From: Clostridiaceae bacterium UBA6085
GTDB lineage: Bacteria > Bacillota > Clostridia > Clostridiales > Clostridiaceae
DNA length: 12,991 bases
NCBI GenBank assembly: GCA_002428605.1
Contig: DIXH01000016.1
Location: 1 to 12,991 of the forward strand
Direction of reading: 5' to 3'
This document shows positions 6,673-12,991 of the stretch, one piece after another. The notes under the pieces were generated by a model, which had not been told where the DNA came from, did not search any database, and worked only from the letters and a program-made list of their open reading frames with translations. The position numbers and the translations under genes were made by a program. Numbering within the stretch: the stretch's first letter is position 1; every line of letters starts with the position of its first letter.

Positions 6673-7005
6673 ATGAAATTGTCGATATTGCCTCGAACAC
6701 GCGAAGGAAAATGGTCTTCAGGCTTGTTTCTTGCTTTCATATTGACTGCAATTGCAGTAGCCGTGCTTTCGTCAGAACAGCAAATAAGTGATGGAACTCC
6801 TGATATGTTAGGTGGCATGGTGCTTGGAATTTCGATTCTGGTCATGTACCTCACATCTATCCTTGCTTCTGTTGCCGGATTAATCGCTGTTATAAAGTGG
6901 AAGGAGAACTCGATTCTTGTTTTCATCTCCATCCCGTTCGGTCTGATTTTTCTGGGAGGAATGCTGACATTCCTTATCGCATTTATAGCCCTGAAGCAGT
7001 GGTAG
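6673..7005 (+). CDS. Small integral membrane protein of unknown function
   Basis: A 110-residue protein with three hydrophobic segments at about residues 16-35, 46-73 and 80-106, and short charged links; the N-terminal RTREGKW suggests a cytoplasmic start. It resembles small uncharacterised Bacillota membrane proteins, but I assign no function. ATG 6673 is preceded by GGGGTG 5 nt upstream, and a good promoter and a downstream hairpin frame it as a one-gene unit. It is one of only two plus-strand genes here. It uses CGA, CGC, TTG and TCG codons, while neighbours favour AGG/AGA and CTT/CTC, which hints at a separate origin. A 192-codon frame on the opposite strand covers the same region but reads through the promoter and the hairpin and looks spurious. 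Confidence 0.75.
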   Translation: MKLSILPRTREGKWSSGLFLAFILTAIAVAVLSSEQQISDGTPDMLGGMVLGISILVMYLTSILASVAGLIAVIKWKENSILVFISIPFGLIFLGGMLTFLIAFIALKQW

Positions 7006-7022
7006 GTATTTTCATTCACTGC

Positions 7023-7069
7023 ATAGCAAAGCCTGGCTCCTCTGAAAAAGAGAAGCCAGGCTTTGCTAT
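7023..7069. terminator. Long hairpin between convergent genes, likely bidirectional terminator
   Basis: The 16-nt arms 7023-7038 and 7054-7069 are perfectly complementary. Inside, one mismatch is followed by a CTCT/AGAG stem with a GAAAA loop. It lies 18 nt after the stop of the plus-strand membrane gene and faces the end of the minus-strand gene at 7127. The T-run on the plus strand is delayed by several bases (GATTTTT), so efficiency is unclear. Confidence 0.6.
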
Positions 7070-7126
7070 ACATATTGATTTTTCAGTTTTCCTTGTGGTG
7101 GTCATGTCATTAGAGACAGTGCCGCC

Positions 7127-7885
7127 CTAACTCCAGTTGTACTTTATGCTGTCCCAGATCATCTTGCCTGCCTTTGCAAGGCTTACCAGTCCGTAGACGC
7201 TGTTTGGAAGCTCTGAGCTCATTATGGTGAATACGAAGTCACCCTTCTGCAGCTCGATAAGCGTAGTGTCATTCTCTACACCATCCATGTCTCCAGGCTT
7301 TGAAGCGATCCTGGACTTGAGAGGCTCCTCAATGTAGAAGGCCGTCTTCGTCTTCTTGTGCTGTTTCTTCAGTATGTCTATCAGAAGCTGTGAATTCTCA
7401 TCATTGATATAGCTTCTGTTCTTCAGGTGCTTCCAGCACATCGAAAGGTCATAGCTCGTTGTCAGGTTGATAACTGAACCCGGCATGTCGTTCATCATCG
7501 TGTTCTTCAGGCCCATCTCCTGGATGTATGAATTGATGTTTCCGTACCCGAGAATGGATACGAGCTTCTGGGTGGCTGTATTGTCAGAGTCCATGAGCAT
7601 GACTGTTATTAGCTCCCTTATGGAATACTCCCTTTCAAGGAACTCCTTAAGGATACCTGACCCTTCAACCTTGTCCTTCTCTGTCACCATGACCATCTGG
7701 TCAAGTGAAATCTTTCCTGTCTCAATCTCCTTCATGACGACCATTGCCACCGGAAGCTTCATGCAGCCTGCAGAAGTCATCTTCACATGTTCGTTATAAC
7801 CGAAGATGTAACCTGACTTAAGGTCCTCAAAATAGAAACTGTATTTTCCAAGCCTGTCTTCAAGATATCTTTTAATCTCTTTCAT
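7127..7885 (-). CDS. Class A beta-lactamase-fold protein, cytoplasmic, catalytic serine not in place
   Basis: A 252-residue protein of the class A beta-lactamase/serine hydrolase fold. The SDN motif is intact (S100-D101-N102 in MLMDSDNTATQKLV) and the GSGIL segment (75-79) before it is typical. The first motif, normally SxxK, reads TSAGCMKLP: Lys43 is present but the residue three before it is Gly40, with Ser38 and Cys41 nearby. The KTG motif is replaced by KPG (196-198), and no clear omega-loop glutamate is seen. There is no signal peptide, unlike true beta-lactamases. The frame is open to ATG 7903, but ATG 7885 has GGAG 9 nt upstream and leaves a normal leader from the promoter. It may be a non-catalytic or altered hydrolase; resistance to beta-lactams should not be assumed. 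Confidence 0.8.
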   Translation of the reverse strand: MKEIKRYLEDRLGKYSFYFEDLKSGYIFGYNEHVKMTSAGCMKLPVAMVVMKEIETGKISLDQMVMVTEKDKVEGSGILKEFLEREYSIRELITVMLMDSDNTATQKLVSILGYGNINSYIQEMGLKNTMMNDMPGSVINLTTSYDLSMCWKHLKNRSYINDENSQLLIDILKKQHKKTKTAFYIEEPLKSRIASKPGDMDGVENDTTLIELQKGDFVFTIMSSELPNSVYGLVSLAKAGKMIWDSIKYNWS

Positions 7886-7920
7886 ACTTTTCAGCTCCAT
7901 CATTATTTTGAATCATATAC

Positions 7921-7949
7921 ATTCTATCACATAAGGGAATAATTATTAA
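7921..7949 (-). promoter_or_regulatory. Promoter of the beta-lactamase-fold gene
   Basis: On the minus strand TTAATA (7949-7944) and TAGAAT (7926-7921) are spaced by 17 bp in the gap after uppP, 35 nt upstream of the chosen start codon. Confidence 0.5.
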
Positions 7950-7973
7950 GTGTTTAAGAAATTCCAGGAAATC

Positions 7974-8813
7974 CTAGAAAGAAACAACATTGAATGCAGC
8001 AAGCAGCACTAGGACTATGGAAAGCGCGATCCTGTAGACTGCAAAGACCCTCATCGGCCTTTTCTTCACAAATCCCACGAAGCCCTTGACGCAAATGAGA
8101 GCCACAATGAATGCAACCACAAATCCAAGCCCGAAGGATACAAGCTCTGTTGACTCTAGGCTGCCAAGCCCGAACTCCATCTGGAACTTCACAAGCTTCA
8201 GGAGCGATGCTCCAAGCATTATCGGGATCGCCAGGAAGAACGAGAATTCTGCCGCAACAGAGGATGAAAGCCCCGATATCCATCCACCCATTATGGTGGA
8301 AGATGACCTTGACATTCCCGGCCACATGGCAAGGCACTGGAACAGCCCGACCTTCAGGGCCTGCATTGGTGTGATATCCTCCACTTCATGGGTCTTTGCC
8401 TTCCTCCTGAACCTGTTCTCAACAATGATAAGGAGCACGGCTCCAACAAAGAGCCCGATTATTACAGGTATCGGCTTGAACAGGTACTTGTCGATGATAT
8501 CCTCGAAAAGGACCCCAAGGATCCCTGCCGGAATGACTCCTATTATGAGAGCCTTTGTGAAGGCAATCCCGCGCCTCTCACCTCTCAGAAGCGATATCAG
8601 CAGCCCCATGAGCTTGTTGAAGTACAGCACTACTATGGCAAGTATCGCTCCCAGCTGTATGACAACATTGAACATCTTGGTGAACTCGGTCTCAGGAAAA
8701 CCGATAAGGTCTCCCACGATTATCATGTGGCCAGTCGATGATACGGGAAGAAACTCAGTTATGCCTTCAACTATCGCTATTACCACTGCCTTGAATATGA
8801 AATATATATCCAT
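7974..8813 (-). CDS. uppP: Undecaprenyl-diphosphatase (UppP/BacA)
   Basis: A 279-residue polytopic membrane enzyme that removes a phosphate from undecaprenyl pyrophosphate, recycling the lipid carrier for peptidoglycan and other wall polymers; excess gives bacitracin tolerance. Both family signatures are present: EGITEFLPVSSTGHM (16-30) with the catalytic glutamates, and WPGMSRSSSTIMGG (164-177) with the arginine and serines of the active site. About eight hydrophobic segments are seen and the length is normal for the family. The frame is open 26 codons further, but ATG 8813 has GGAGG 5 nt upstream and gives the usual N-terminus. It has its own promoter and stands alone. No missing key residue is seen. 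Confidence 0.97.
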   Translation of the reverse strand: MDIYFIFKAVVIAIVEGITEFLPVSSTGHMIIVGDLIGFPETEFTKMFNVVIQLGAILAIVVLYFNKLMGLLISLLRGERRGIAFTKALIIGVIPAGILGVLFEDIIDKYLFKPIPVIIGLFVGAVLLIIVENRFRRKAKTHEVEDITPMQALKVGLFQCLAMWPGMSRSSSTIMGGWISGLSSSVAAEFSFFLAIPIMLGASLLKLVKFQMEFGLGSLESTELVSFGLGFVVAFIVALICVKGFVGFVKKRPMRVFAVYRIALSIVLVLLAAFNVVSF

Positions 8814-8840
8814 AAATACCTCCGGAATTTCGCTCCTTAC

Positions 8841-8869
8841 ATTATAATCCTGCATTGGGCTCATGTAAA
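8841..8869 (-). promoter_or_regulatory. uppP promoter
   Basis: On the minus strand TTTACA (8869-8864), a 17-bp spacer and a perfect TATAAT (8846-8841) lie 27 nt before the uppP start codon. The -35 matches the TTTACA core found elsewhere, but no partner lies 11 bp away. Confidence 0.8.
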
Positions 8870-9000
8870 CCAAGGTAGGAAGACAATTCAATCCAATTTT
8901 ATGTGGTATTTCTCAAGATAAGGTGATATGACTGAGGCAAACTACGTTACAGTCTGTTCATATTTCATCATTTAATTTAATAATGCCCTGGAGAATATTT

Positions 9001-9009
9001 TGATATAAT
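9001..9009 (+). promoter_or_regulatory. Extended -10 promoter of the methyltransferase gene
   Basis: TGATATAAT is a perfect extended -10 (TG, one base, TATAAT), 51 nt before the start codon. No good -35 is seen, as is common with extended -10 promoters. The stretch 8870-9000 shows no gene. Confidence 0.6.
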
Positions 9010-9060
9010 TAGCGTATAAATAATATCTTGCCAAATCGCTATCATTATAGGAGGTTCATC

Positions 9061-9933
9061 ATGGAAAGCCTTATAAATTGGGGACTCCTTCAGAAGATGG
9101 GGCCTGCCTCGAATCCGGGCATAGCAGGTCATGACACCGAATCAACCGAGATTATGGCAAAGCTTGCATCCTCCTTCGACCAATTGGCAGGCTTTGGCAC
9201 GCAATACACCACCAACCAGTGCAACTCCCTGCCGCTCTCCACAGCGGACTCCGTGCTTATTGTCGGCTGCGGATCAGGGAGGCTTGCCCTTCCTGTGGCA
9301 AAGCGCGTAAAGAAGCTCACCGCATTCGATGCCTCAGAAAGGATGCTGGCTGTCTGCAAGGACAATGCAAGGAAAGCCGAACAGGACAACATCATCTTCA
9401 GAAGGCTTGACTGGTCGCTTCCTGAGCCCGGAAAGCCAGGAGAGAAGTTTGATGTGGTCATAACCACAAGGTCTGTCGGTTTTGAAGACATAAAGAAGCT
9501 GAATATACTTTCGAAAAAGTATGTCTTCGTCATCTACCCCTACGACTATCCGAACCTCAAGGACATCCAGAGCGAGATGCTGCTGGGAATAAGGGGCAGG
9601 GAATCAAGGAAGGAAGAGGATGCAGCACATAGGATATATGGCTACAATACCATATTCAACATGCTTTACGACCTTGGACTTGATCCTGTGATGAGCCTTC
9701 TCAATGATGGCTTTGAAAGGGTCTACATGACCAGGGAGGATGCATACCAGGACCTTAGGAAGACTGCCCTCATGTCCCTCACGGACTTTGACAATCCACT
9801 CCTTGACGAGGATGAAGACAGGATCTTCAGGACAAACCTTGAGCCCTATTTTTCCCTGGAAGAGGATGGCAAGGTGAAGTTCTTCAGGGAATCAAAGACC
9901 ATGGTGATCGGCTGGAAGGCTAAAGAGATCTGA
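9061..9933 (+). CDS. Class I SAM-dependent methyltransferase
   Basis: A 290-residue protein with a Rossmann-type methyltransferase domain. Motif I is VLIVGCGSGRLALPVAKR (65-82), the acidic residue that binds the SAM ribose is Asp90 in LTAFDAS, and FDVVITTRSVGFEDI is the motif IV region. The N-terminal 60 residues and the C-terminal half (about 160-290) are specific to this protein and may bind the substrate, which I cannot name. ATG 9061 is chosen because AGGAGG lies 6 nt upstream; an in-frame TTG at 9028 has no ribosome site. It is transcribed divergently from uppP and converges with pckA. Codon use is like that of the surrounding genes. Confidence 0.88.
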   Translation: MESLINWGLLQKMGPASNPGIAGHDTESTEIMAKLASSFDQLAGFGTQYTTNQCNSLPLSTADSVLIVGCGSGRLALPVAKRVKKLTAFDASERMLAVCKDNARKAEQDNIIFRRLDWSLPEPGKPGEKFDVVITTRSVGFEDIKKLNILSKKYVFVIYPYDYPNLKDIQSEMLLGIRGRESRKEEDAAHRIYGYNTIFNMLYDLGLDPVMSLLNDGFERVYMTREDAYQDLRKTALMSLTDFDNPLLDEDEDRIFRTNLEPYFSLEEDGKVKFFRESKTMVIGWKAKEI

Positions 9934-9975
9934 CCTTCATCATTTGCCTGAACTATGATTGTGAACATGTTAGAA

Positions 9976-10003
9976 GCCCCGAATCGATGATTCGGGGCCT
10001 TTT
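9976..10003 (+). terminator. Rho-independent terminator of the methyltransferase gene
   Basis: A 9-bp stem GCCCCGAAT/ATTCGGGGC with a 5-nt loop is followed by CTTTT. It lies between the converging methyltransferase and pckA genes, 8 nt from the pckA stop, and may also act on pckA, though the T-run on that side is weaker. Confidence 0.88.
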
Positions 10004-10011
10004 CACTATAT

Positions 10012-11565
10012 TCAGAACGGTCCGGCCATCCTTACGGTTTCGTCAGCATCGGGGAATCGTTTGAAATTCTCCTTGAACCTCTCTGCAAGCATCAGGGAAG
10101 TCCTGTCATACTCTTCTGCATCCTTCCAGAGCCTTCGCGGATGAAGGAGCTCCTTCGGTATACCATCCACTTCAGTCGGAATGTCCAGGTTGAATACATG
10201 GTCCTTCTCGAATTTTACGTTCTTAAGCCTTCCTTCGATGGCAGCCTCAACCATAAGCCTTGTATATTTCAGTGGGACCCTTTTTCCTGTACCGTAGGCA
10301 CCTCCGGTCCACCCGGTGTTGATGAGATAGACATCGGTCTCGTGGGCTTCTATCTTTTCCCCGAGGAGCCTTGCATATTCCTCGATCCTCCTCGGCATGA
10401 ACGGTTCTCCGAACAGGGCTGAGAAGGTGGTTTCAGGATTGACTATTCCACGCTCGGTTCCGGCAAGCTTCGAGGTATAGCCTGACATGAAATGGTACAT
10501 GGCGCCTTCCTTCGTAAGCCTTGAGATCGGAGGAAGCACTCCGAATGCGTCGGCAGTGAGGAACAGTATGGTCCTTGGTATCGACCCTGTTCCGCTTGAT
10601 GAAGCGTTCTCGATATAGCCTATGGGGTATGTGCACCTTGTGTTCTCAGTGAGTGCAGCATCTGTATAGTCAGGTTCGCCATTTGGGTCTACGACTACAT
10701 TCTCAAGGAGTGACCCGAACCTTATGGCCTGGTAGATCTCCTTCTCCTTTTCCTTGTCCAGGTTTATCGTCTTCGCATAGCAGCCGCCTTCGAAGTTGAA
10801 TACTCCGTCATCAGCCCATCCATGCTCGTCATCGCCTATCAGGATCCTTTTGGAGTCAGCTGAAAGAGTGGTCTTGCCGGTTCCCGAAAGACCGAAGAAA
10901 AGTGCCGTATTGCCGCTTTCATCGGTATTCGCTGAGCAGTGCATCGGAAGTATTCCGTCTTCAGGCATAAGGTAATTCATTACGCTGAATATGGATTTCT
11001 TTATCTCTCCCAGATAGCAGGTCCCGCATACGATGACCAGCCTTTCCTTGAAGCTTATAAGGATACCCGCCTCCGAATTCACTCCGTCCTCCCTGCCTGA
11101 AAGCAGAAGGCTTGGAACTGCAACTACGGTGAAATCAGGATTTCCCTGACGATCATTGTCCTTTATGAATATCTGGGTGGCAAAGAGTGCCTGTGCCGCA
11201 TTCTCGCAAAGCACATCTATCTTAAGCGTCTCCTTCTCTGAAGCTCCTGCCCTCGCCTTGACAAGGAACATGTCTCTGTCGCTTATGTGGGCTTTTACCT
11301 TTTCCCTGATCCTATAGAATGCTTCCTCAGAAACAGGAAGGTTTGTCTTGCCGAAAGCCACCGTATCCCTAGTGGTCTCATCCAACACTATGAACCTGTC
11401 CTTAGGCGACCTGCCAGTATATTTACCAGTCAGTACCAGAAGCGCTCCCTGTTCGGTGAGCTTTCCTTCTCTTCTCCTTACCGCGTCATTCACAAGCCTT
11501 GATACAGACCTGTTTACCTTCAGCCTTCCTTCACCTATGGCTGAATATATATCTTCATTTCCCAA
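10012..11565 (-). CDS. pckA: Phosphoenolpyruvate carboxykinase (ATP)
   Basis: A 517-residue cytoplasmic enzyme that interconverts oxaloacetate plus ATP with phosphoenolpyruvate, CO2 and ADP. It serves gluconeogenesis, or in fermenters CO2 fixation to oxaloacetate. Motifs: GRSPKDRF at 51-58, YLGEIKKSIF at 184-193, CSAN at 210-213, the P-loop GLSGTGKTT at 225-233, the metal site DDEHGW at 245-250, then ENTRCTYPI, MSGYTSKLAGTE and INTGWTGGAYGTGKR. It is slightly shorter than the Bacillus and E. coli enzymes (about 527-540) but complete. The start is TTG at 11565, chosen because a strong AGGGGGG ribosome site lies 6 nt upstream and the first in-frame ATG is far inside the domain. It is monocistronic. 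The upstream alcohol dehydrogenase relic has its own terminator. Confidence 0.97.
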   Translation of the reverse strand: MGNEDIYSAIGEGRLKVNRSVSRLVNDAVRRREGKLTEQGALLVLTGKYTGRSPKDRFIVLDETTRDTVAFGKTNLPVSEEAFYRIREKVKAHISDRDMFLVKARAGASEKETLKIDVLCENAAQALFATQIFIKDNDRQGNPDFTVVAVPSLLLSGREDGVNSEAGILISFKERLVIVCGTCYLGEIKKSIFSVMNYLMPEDGILPMHCSANTDESGNTALFFGLSGTGKTTLSADSKRILIGDDEHGWADDGVFNFEGGCYAKTINLDKEKEKEIYQAIRFGSLLENVVVDPNGEPDYTDAALTENTRCTYPIGYIENASSSGTGSIPRTILFLTADAFGVLPPISRLTKEGAMYHFMSGYTSKLAGTERGIVNPETTFSALFGEPFMPRRIEEYARLLGEKIEAHETDVYLINTGWTGGAYGTGKRVPLKYTRLMVEAAIEGRLKNVKFEKDHVFNLDIPTEVDGIPKELLHPRRLWKDAEEYDRTSLMLAERFKENFKRFPDADETVRMAGPF

Positions 11566-11605
11566 GATAATCCCCCCTGATTGGATTCATGCAATTTCTG
11601 ATACA

Positions 11606-11634
11606 ATTGTCATACAGCGAAGGATTTTTTGCAA
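11606..11634 (-). promoter_or_regulatory. Possible pckA promoter
   Basis: On the minus strand TTGCAA (11634-11629) and GACAAT (11611-11606) are 17 bp apart, each matching consensus at four of six positions. The AT-rich stretch 11635-11776 upstream holds no gene that I can support. Confidence 0.35.
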
Positions 11635-11776
11635 GATATATTTCATAATTTGACGGTATGAATGTCATTTTTCGTTTTTCCTGCATTTATCTGACAATAT
11701 TTAAAAAATGTTCAAAAAAAATATGCCTTTTCAGCGTGTTTTGCAGGGAGCAAAAAAGTCCCGTCACGTTTTTTGA

Positions 11777-11811
11777 CAAAAATAAGCCATTCTGCGTGAA
11801 TGCAGAATGGC
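11777..11811 (-). terminator. Rho-independent terminator of the alcohol dehydrogenase relic
   Basis: A 10-bp perfect stem GCCATTCTGC/GCAGAATGGC (11786-11795 and 11802-11811) with a 6-nt loop is followed on the minus strand by TTATTTTTG. It lies about 55 nt after the original stop of the dehydrogenase, so it is that gene's terminator. Confidence 0.88.
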
Positions 11812-11866
11812 CATATTGATGATTTGTCATTATTAGCATGGATATATTTTAGAATCGTTAAAGTTT

Positions 11867-12488
11867 CTAGTATGCAATCTTCAGTATCTCCAGGATATCC
11901 TCTTTCCCTGAGTGTCACAGGTGCTCCTATGCTCCTCAGGAATTCCTTCAGTGCTTCGATCGCATTAAGTGCCATGTCTTCAGCTGATGACTTCTCGATA
12001 CCAAACACCTTCTCACCGAACCTTGCGAACTTTTCAGGATCCTCCCTGTAGACGTACTTCATCCAAGCTGGGAAAACTATCGCCAGGCCTTCGCCATGCG
12101 CGATATCAGTGAAGGCTGATAGTGAATGCTCAATGCCATGGGAAGCCCAGTCACCGGCCCTGCCGAGGCCGTTAAGCCCATTTAAGGCCAGAGTAGCCGC
12201 CCAGGCAAGCTCAGCCCTTGCATCATAGTCTGACGGGTCATCCAGAAGTATCCTTACACTATCCATGGTTGTCCTCATTATCCCTTCGCTCAGCTCATCC
12301 TGCATCCTGGTCGAAGGTGTACCTCCGAAATATGCCTCAAAGACATGAGCAAGAGTATCGCAGGCTCCGTTCACCGTCTGGTTTCTCGGAAGAGTCGACT
12401 GAATCGAAGGGTCAACTATTGATAGTCTAGGATAGAATGCCCTGGATCCCAGACCCCATTTCTTCTTCTCCTCCTCATTCATAATCAT
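11867..12488 (-). pseudogene. Iron-containing alcohol dehydrogenase (butanol dehydrogenase type), N-terminal half lost and frameshifted
   Basis: This is the C-terminal part of a group III, BdhA-like alcohol dehydrogenase of about 390 residues. Homology begins near NEEEKKKWGLGS, corresponding to about residue 180, so the NAD-binding half is absent. Metal ligands remain visible: Asp and His in NGACDTLAHVFE, His in WASHGIEHSLSAF and His in DIAHGEGLA. The frame then breaks: after APVTLRE (near 11904) about 30 expected residues are missing and the normal C-terminus KEDILEILKIAY with stop TAG (11869-11867) appears in another frame. The shifted frame runs on through the terminator to 11712, which is not a natural end. 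The 5' break coincides with the end of the iscB element. The first ATG of the remnant (12488) overlaps the iscB stop as ATGA but has no good ribosome site. Almost certainly non-functional. Confidence 0.88.
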
Positions 12489-12991
12489 TGGAGTTCGGAG
12501 ACTCGTGACTTCAGTCGTGAGAGGAGAACTCCATTACACCCCTTTCGTTCGATTAGTATCGTACTCTGTCTTTTCAATAATATAAGTTCCTTGAAGCTTG
12601 CACTCCTGTGAACAACCGAGCCATCCAGTTTACGCAAATCAAAATAGCCAGATGTCCTTCTTCCGAAAATGAAGCAATCCTCGTCCTTGTATCGCACATG
12701 GTCAAACAGGCGGAATCCCTTGACTTCGTATGCAGACTGATTCAGCTTCTTTTTTCCGCCCTTTAGGAAGTTCGCCTTGTGTATCTGTCGGTTGTGCTTT
12801 CTCTTGAATGCCTGAGTGTAGATCTCATCGCTTCTTACGGCACTTATGTTGCCGCTTATGCAATATGCATCAGCGCTATGGGCCTTTTCAATGTTATTCC
12901 TTATTCGGTTGTTCTTTGTGATGTATCCATAGGTCATGGAAACATCTGGATACAGTTCCTGAATACTGTTGTATACATACCATCTCATGAT
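12485..12991 (-). mobile_element. End of an iscB-bearing IS200/IS605-superfamily element
   Basis: The element's 3' end is placed at about 12485-12490, where iscB sequence gives way to alcohol dehydrogenase codons. A subterminal imperfect hairpin lies at 12490-12532. No tnpA is visible, so it may be a non-autonomous iscB unit. The other end, and the omega-RNA normally found upstream of iscB, lie beyond the right edge. Confidence 0.75.
12485..12991 (-). CDS. iscB: IscB RNA-guided nuclease, C-terminal part (5' end beyond window)
   Basis: An open frame enters from the right edge (168 codons visible) and ends at TGA 12487-12485. It carries the C-terminal third of IscB, the small Cas9-related nuclease guided by omega-RNA. 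The RuvC-III segment is seen in TYGYITKNNRIRNN and EKAHSADAYCIS, with the HxxDA catalytic pattern intact. The C-terminal interaction domain follows: RKHNRQIHKANFLKGGKKK, YEVKGFRLFDHVRY, CFIFGRRTSGYFDLRKLDG and a final ILIERK. The last 18 residues are encoded by the terminal hairpin of the element and are unlikely to be conserved protein. The RRXRR, RuvC-I/II and HNH parts would lie to the right. TnpB is a weaker alternative because it lacks this tail and these motifs. No break is seen in the visible part. Confidence 0.88.
   Translation of the reverse strand: MMRWYVYNSIQELYPDVSMTYGYITKNNRIRNNIEKAHSADAYCISGNISAVRSDEIYTQAFKRKHNRQIHKANFLKGGKKKLNQSAYEVKGFRLFDHVRYKDEDCFIFGRRTSGYFDLRKLDGSVVHRSASFKELILLKRQSTILIERKGCNGVLLSRLKSRVSELQ
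12490..12532 (-). repeat. Subterminal imperfect hairpin at the end of the iscB element
   Basis: The outer arms GGAGTTC/GAACTCC (12490-12496 with 12526-12532) are perfect. An inner stem CTCACGAC/GTCACGAG has a 2x2 mismatch and a TGAA loop. Such subterminal hairpins mark the ends of IS200/IS605-type elements, where TnpA recognises them. It overlaps the last codons of iscB. Confidence 0.65.

Noticed and set aside
6495..7073. 192-codon minus-strand reading frame opposite the small membrane protein
   Set aside because: It begins inside the hairpin at 7023-7069, runs through the opposite gene and its promoter, and has no ribosome site or family resemblance. The plus-strand frame has all the signals of a gene.
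8086..8847. 253-codon plus-strand frame opposite uppP
   Set aside because: A shadow of the uppP coding sequence with low-complexity composition and no ribosome site; uppP has full family motifs.
8864..8869. TTTACA before uppP as a further copy of the shared operator
   Set aside because: It is a single copy with no partner 11 bp away and is explained as an ordinary -35 box, 17 bp from TATAAT.
11712..11866. C-terminal extension of the alcohol dehydrogenase frame
   Set aside because: It is the out-of-frame continuation after the deletion and reads straight through the gene's own terminator.
12490..12532. Hairpin at the iscB end as a CRISPR repeat or terminator
   Set aside because: It occurs once in the window, no spacer pattern is present and no T-run follows; a subterminal hairpin of an IS200/IS605-type element fits better.

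Overview
The window looks like a chromosomal segment from a Gram-positive anaerobe or facultative anaerobe of the Bacillota, probably clostridial. This is inferred from strong GGAGG-type ribosome sites, heavy AGG/AGA use for arginine, an OmpR-family regulator with a Gram-positive style sensor kinase, an undecaprenyl-pyrophosphate phosphatase, an ATP-type PEP carboxykinase, and the remains of a butanol-dehydrogenase-like enzyme. All genes are on the minus strand except a small membrane protein (6673-7005) and a methyltransferase (9061-9933).

Left part (1-4920). A minus-strand operon encodes a VTC-domain protein (polyphosphate-polymerase type), a DUF4956 membrane protein and a CotH-family kinase-like protein; the last runs off the left edge. 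Upstream lies a response regulator/histidine kinase pair (3597-4286 and 2237-3592), and before that a GNAT acetyltransferase with its own promoter and terminator. The most notable regulatory signal is a set of TTTRC-type repeats at an exact 11-bp period. Four copies lie upstream of the VTC operon, two looser copies upstream of the response regulator, and two upstream of the acetyltransferase. This is the geometry expected for a PhoB/PhoP-type regulator, so the two-component system may control itself and both neighbours, possibly in response to phosphate.

Middle part (4921-10011). This holds an exported di-heme cytochrome c peroxidase, whose promoter carries a perfect inverted repeat over the -35 position. 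Next is a small three-helix membrane protein whose codon use differs from its neighbours. Then comes a beta-lactamase-fold protein with no signal peptide and with glycine where the catalytic serine should be. UppP and a SAM-dependent methyltransferase follow, divergently transcribed.

Right part (10012-12991). pckA starts with TTG. Upstream of it is the carcass of an iron-containing alcohol dehydrogenase. That gene has lost its N-terminal half at the junction with a mobile element carrying iscB, and has separately lost about 30 codons near its C-terminus with a frameshift; its original end, stop codon and terminator can still be seen. The iscB gene (RuvC-III and C-terminal domain) runs off the right edge, so its omega-RNA and left end are outside the window.

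Most of the window is ordinary housekeeping sequence. The parts most worth a second look are the shared 11-bp-period operator, the CotH/DUF4956/VTC operon it appears to control, the serine-less beta-lactamase-fold protein, and the iscB element that broke the dehydrogenase.
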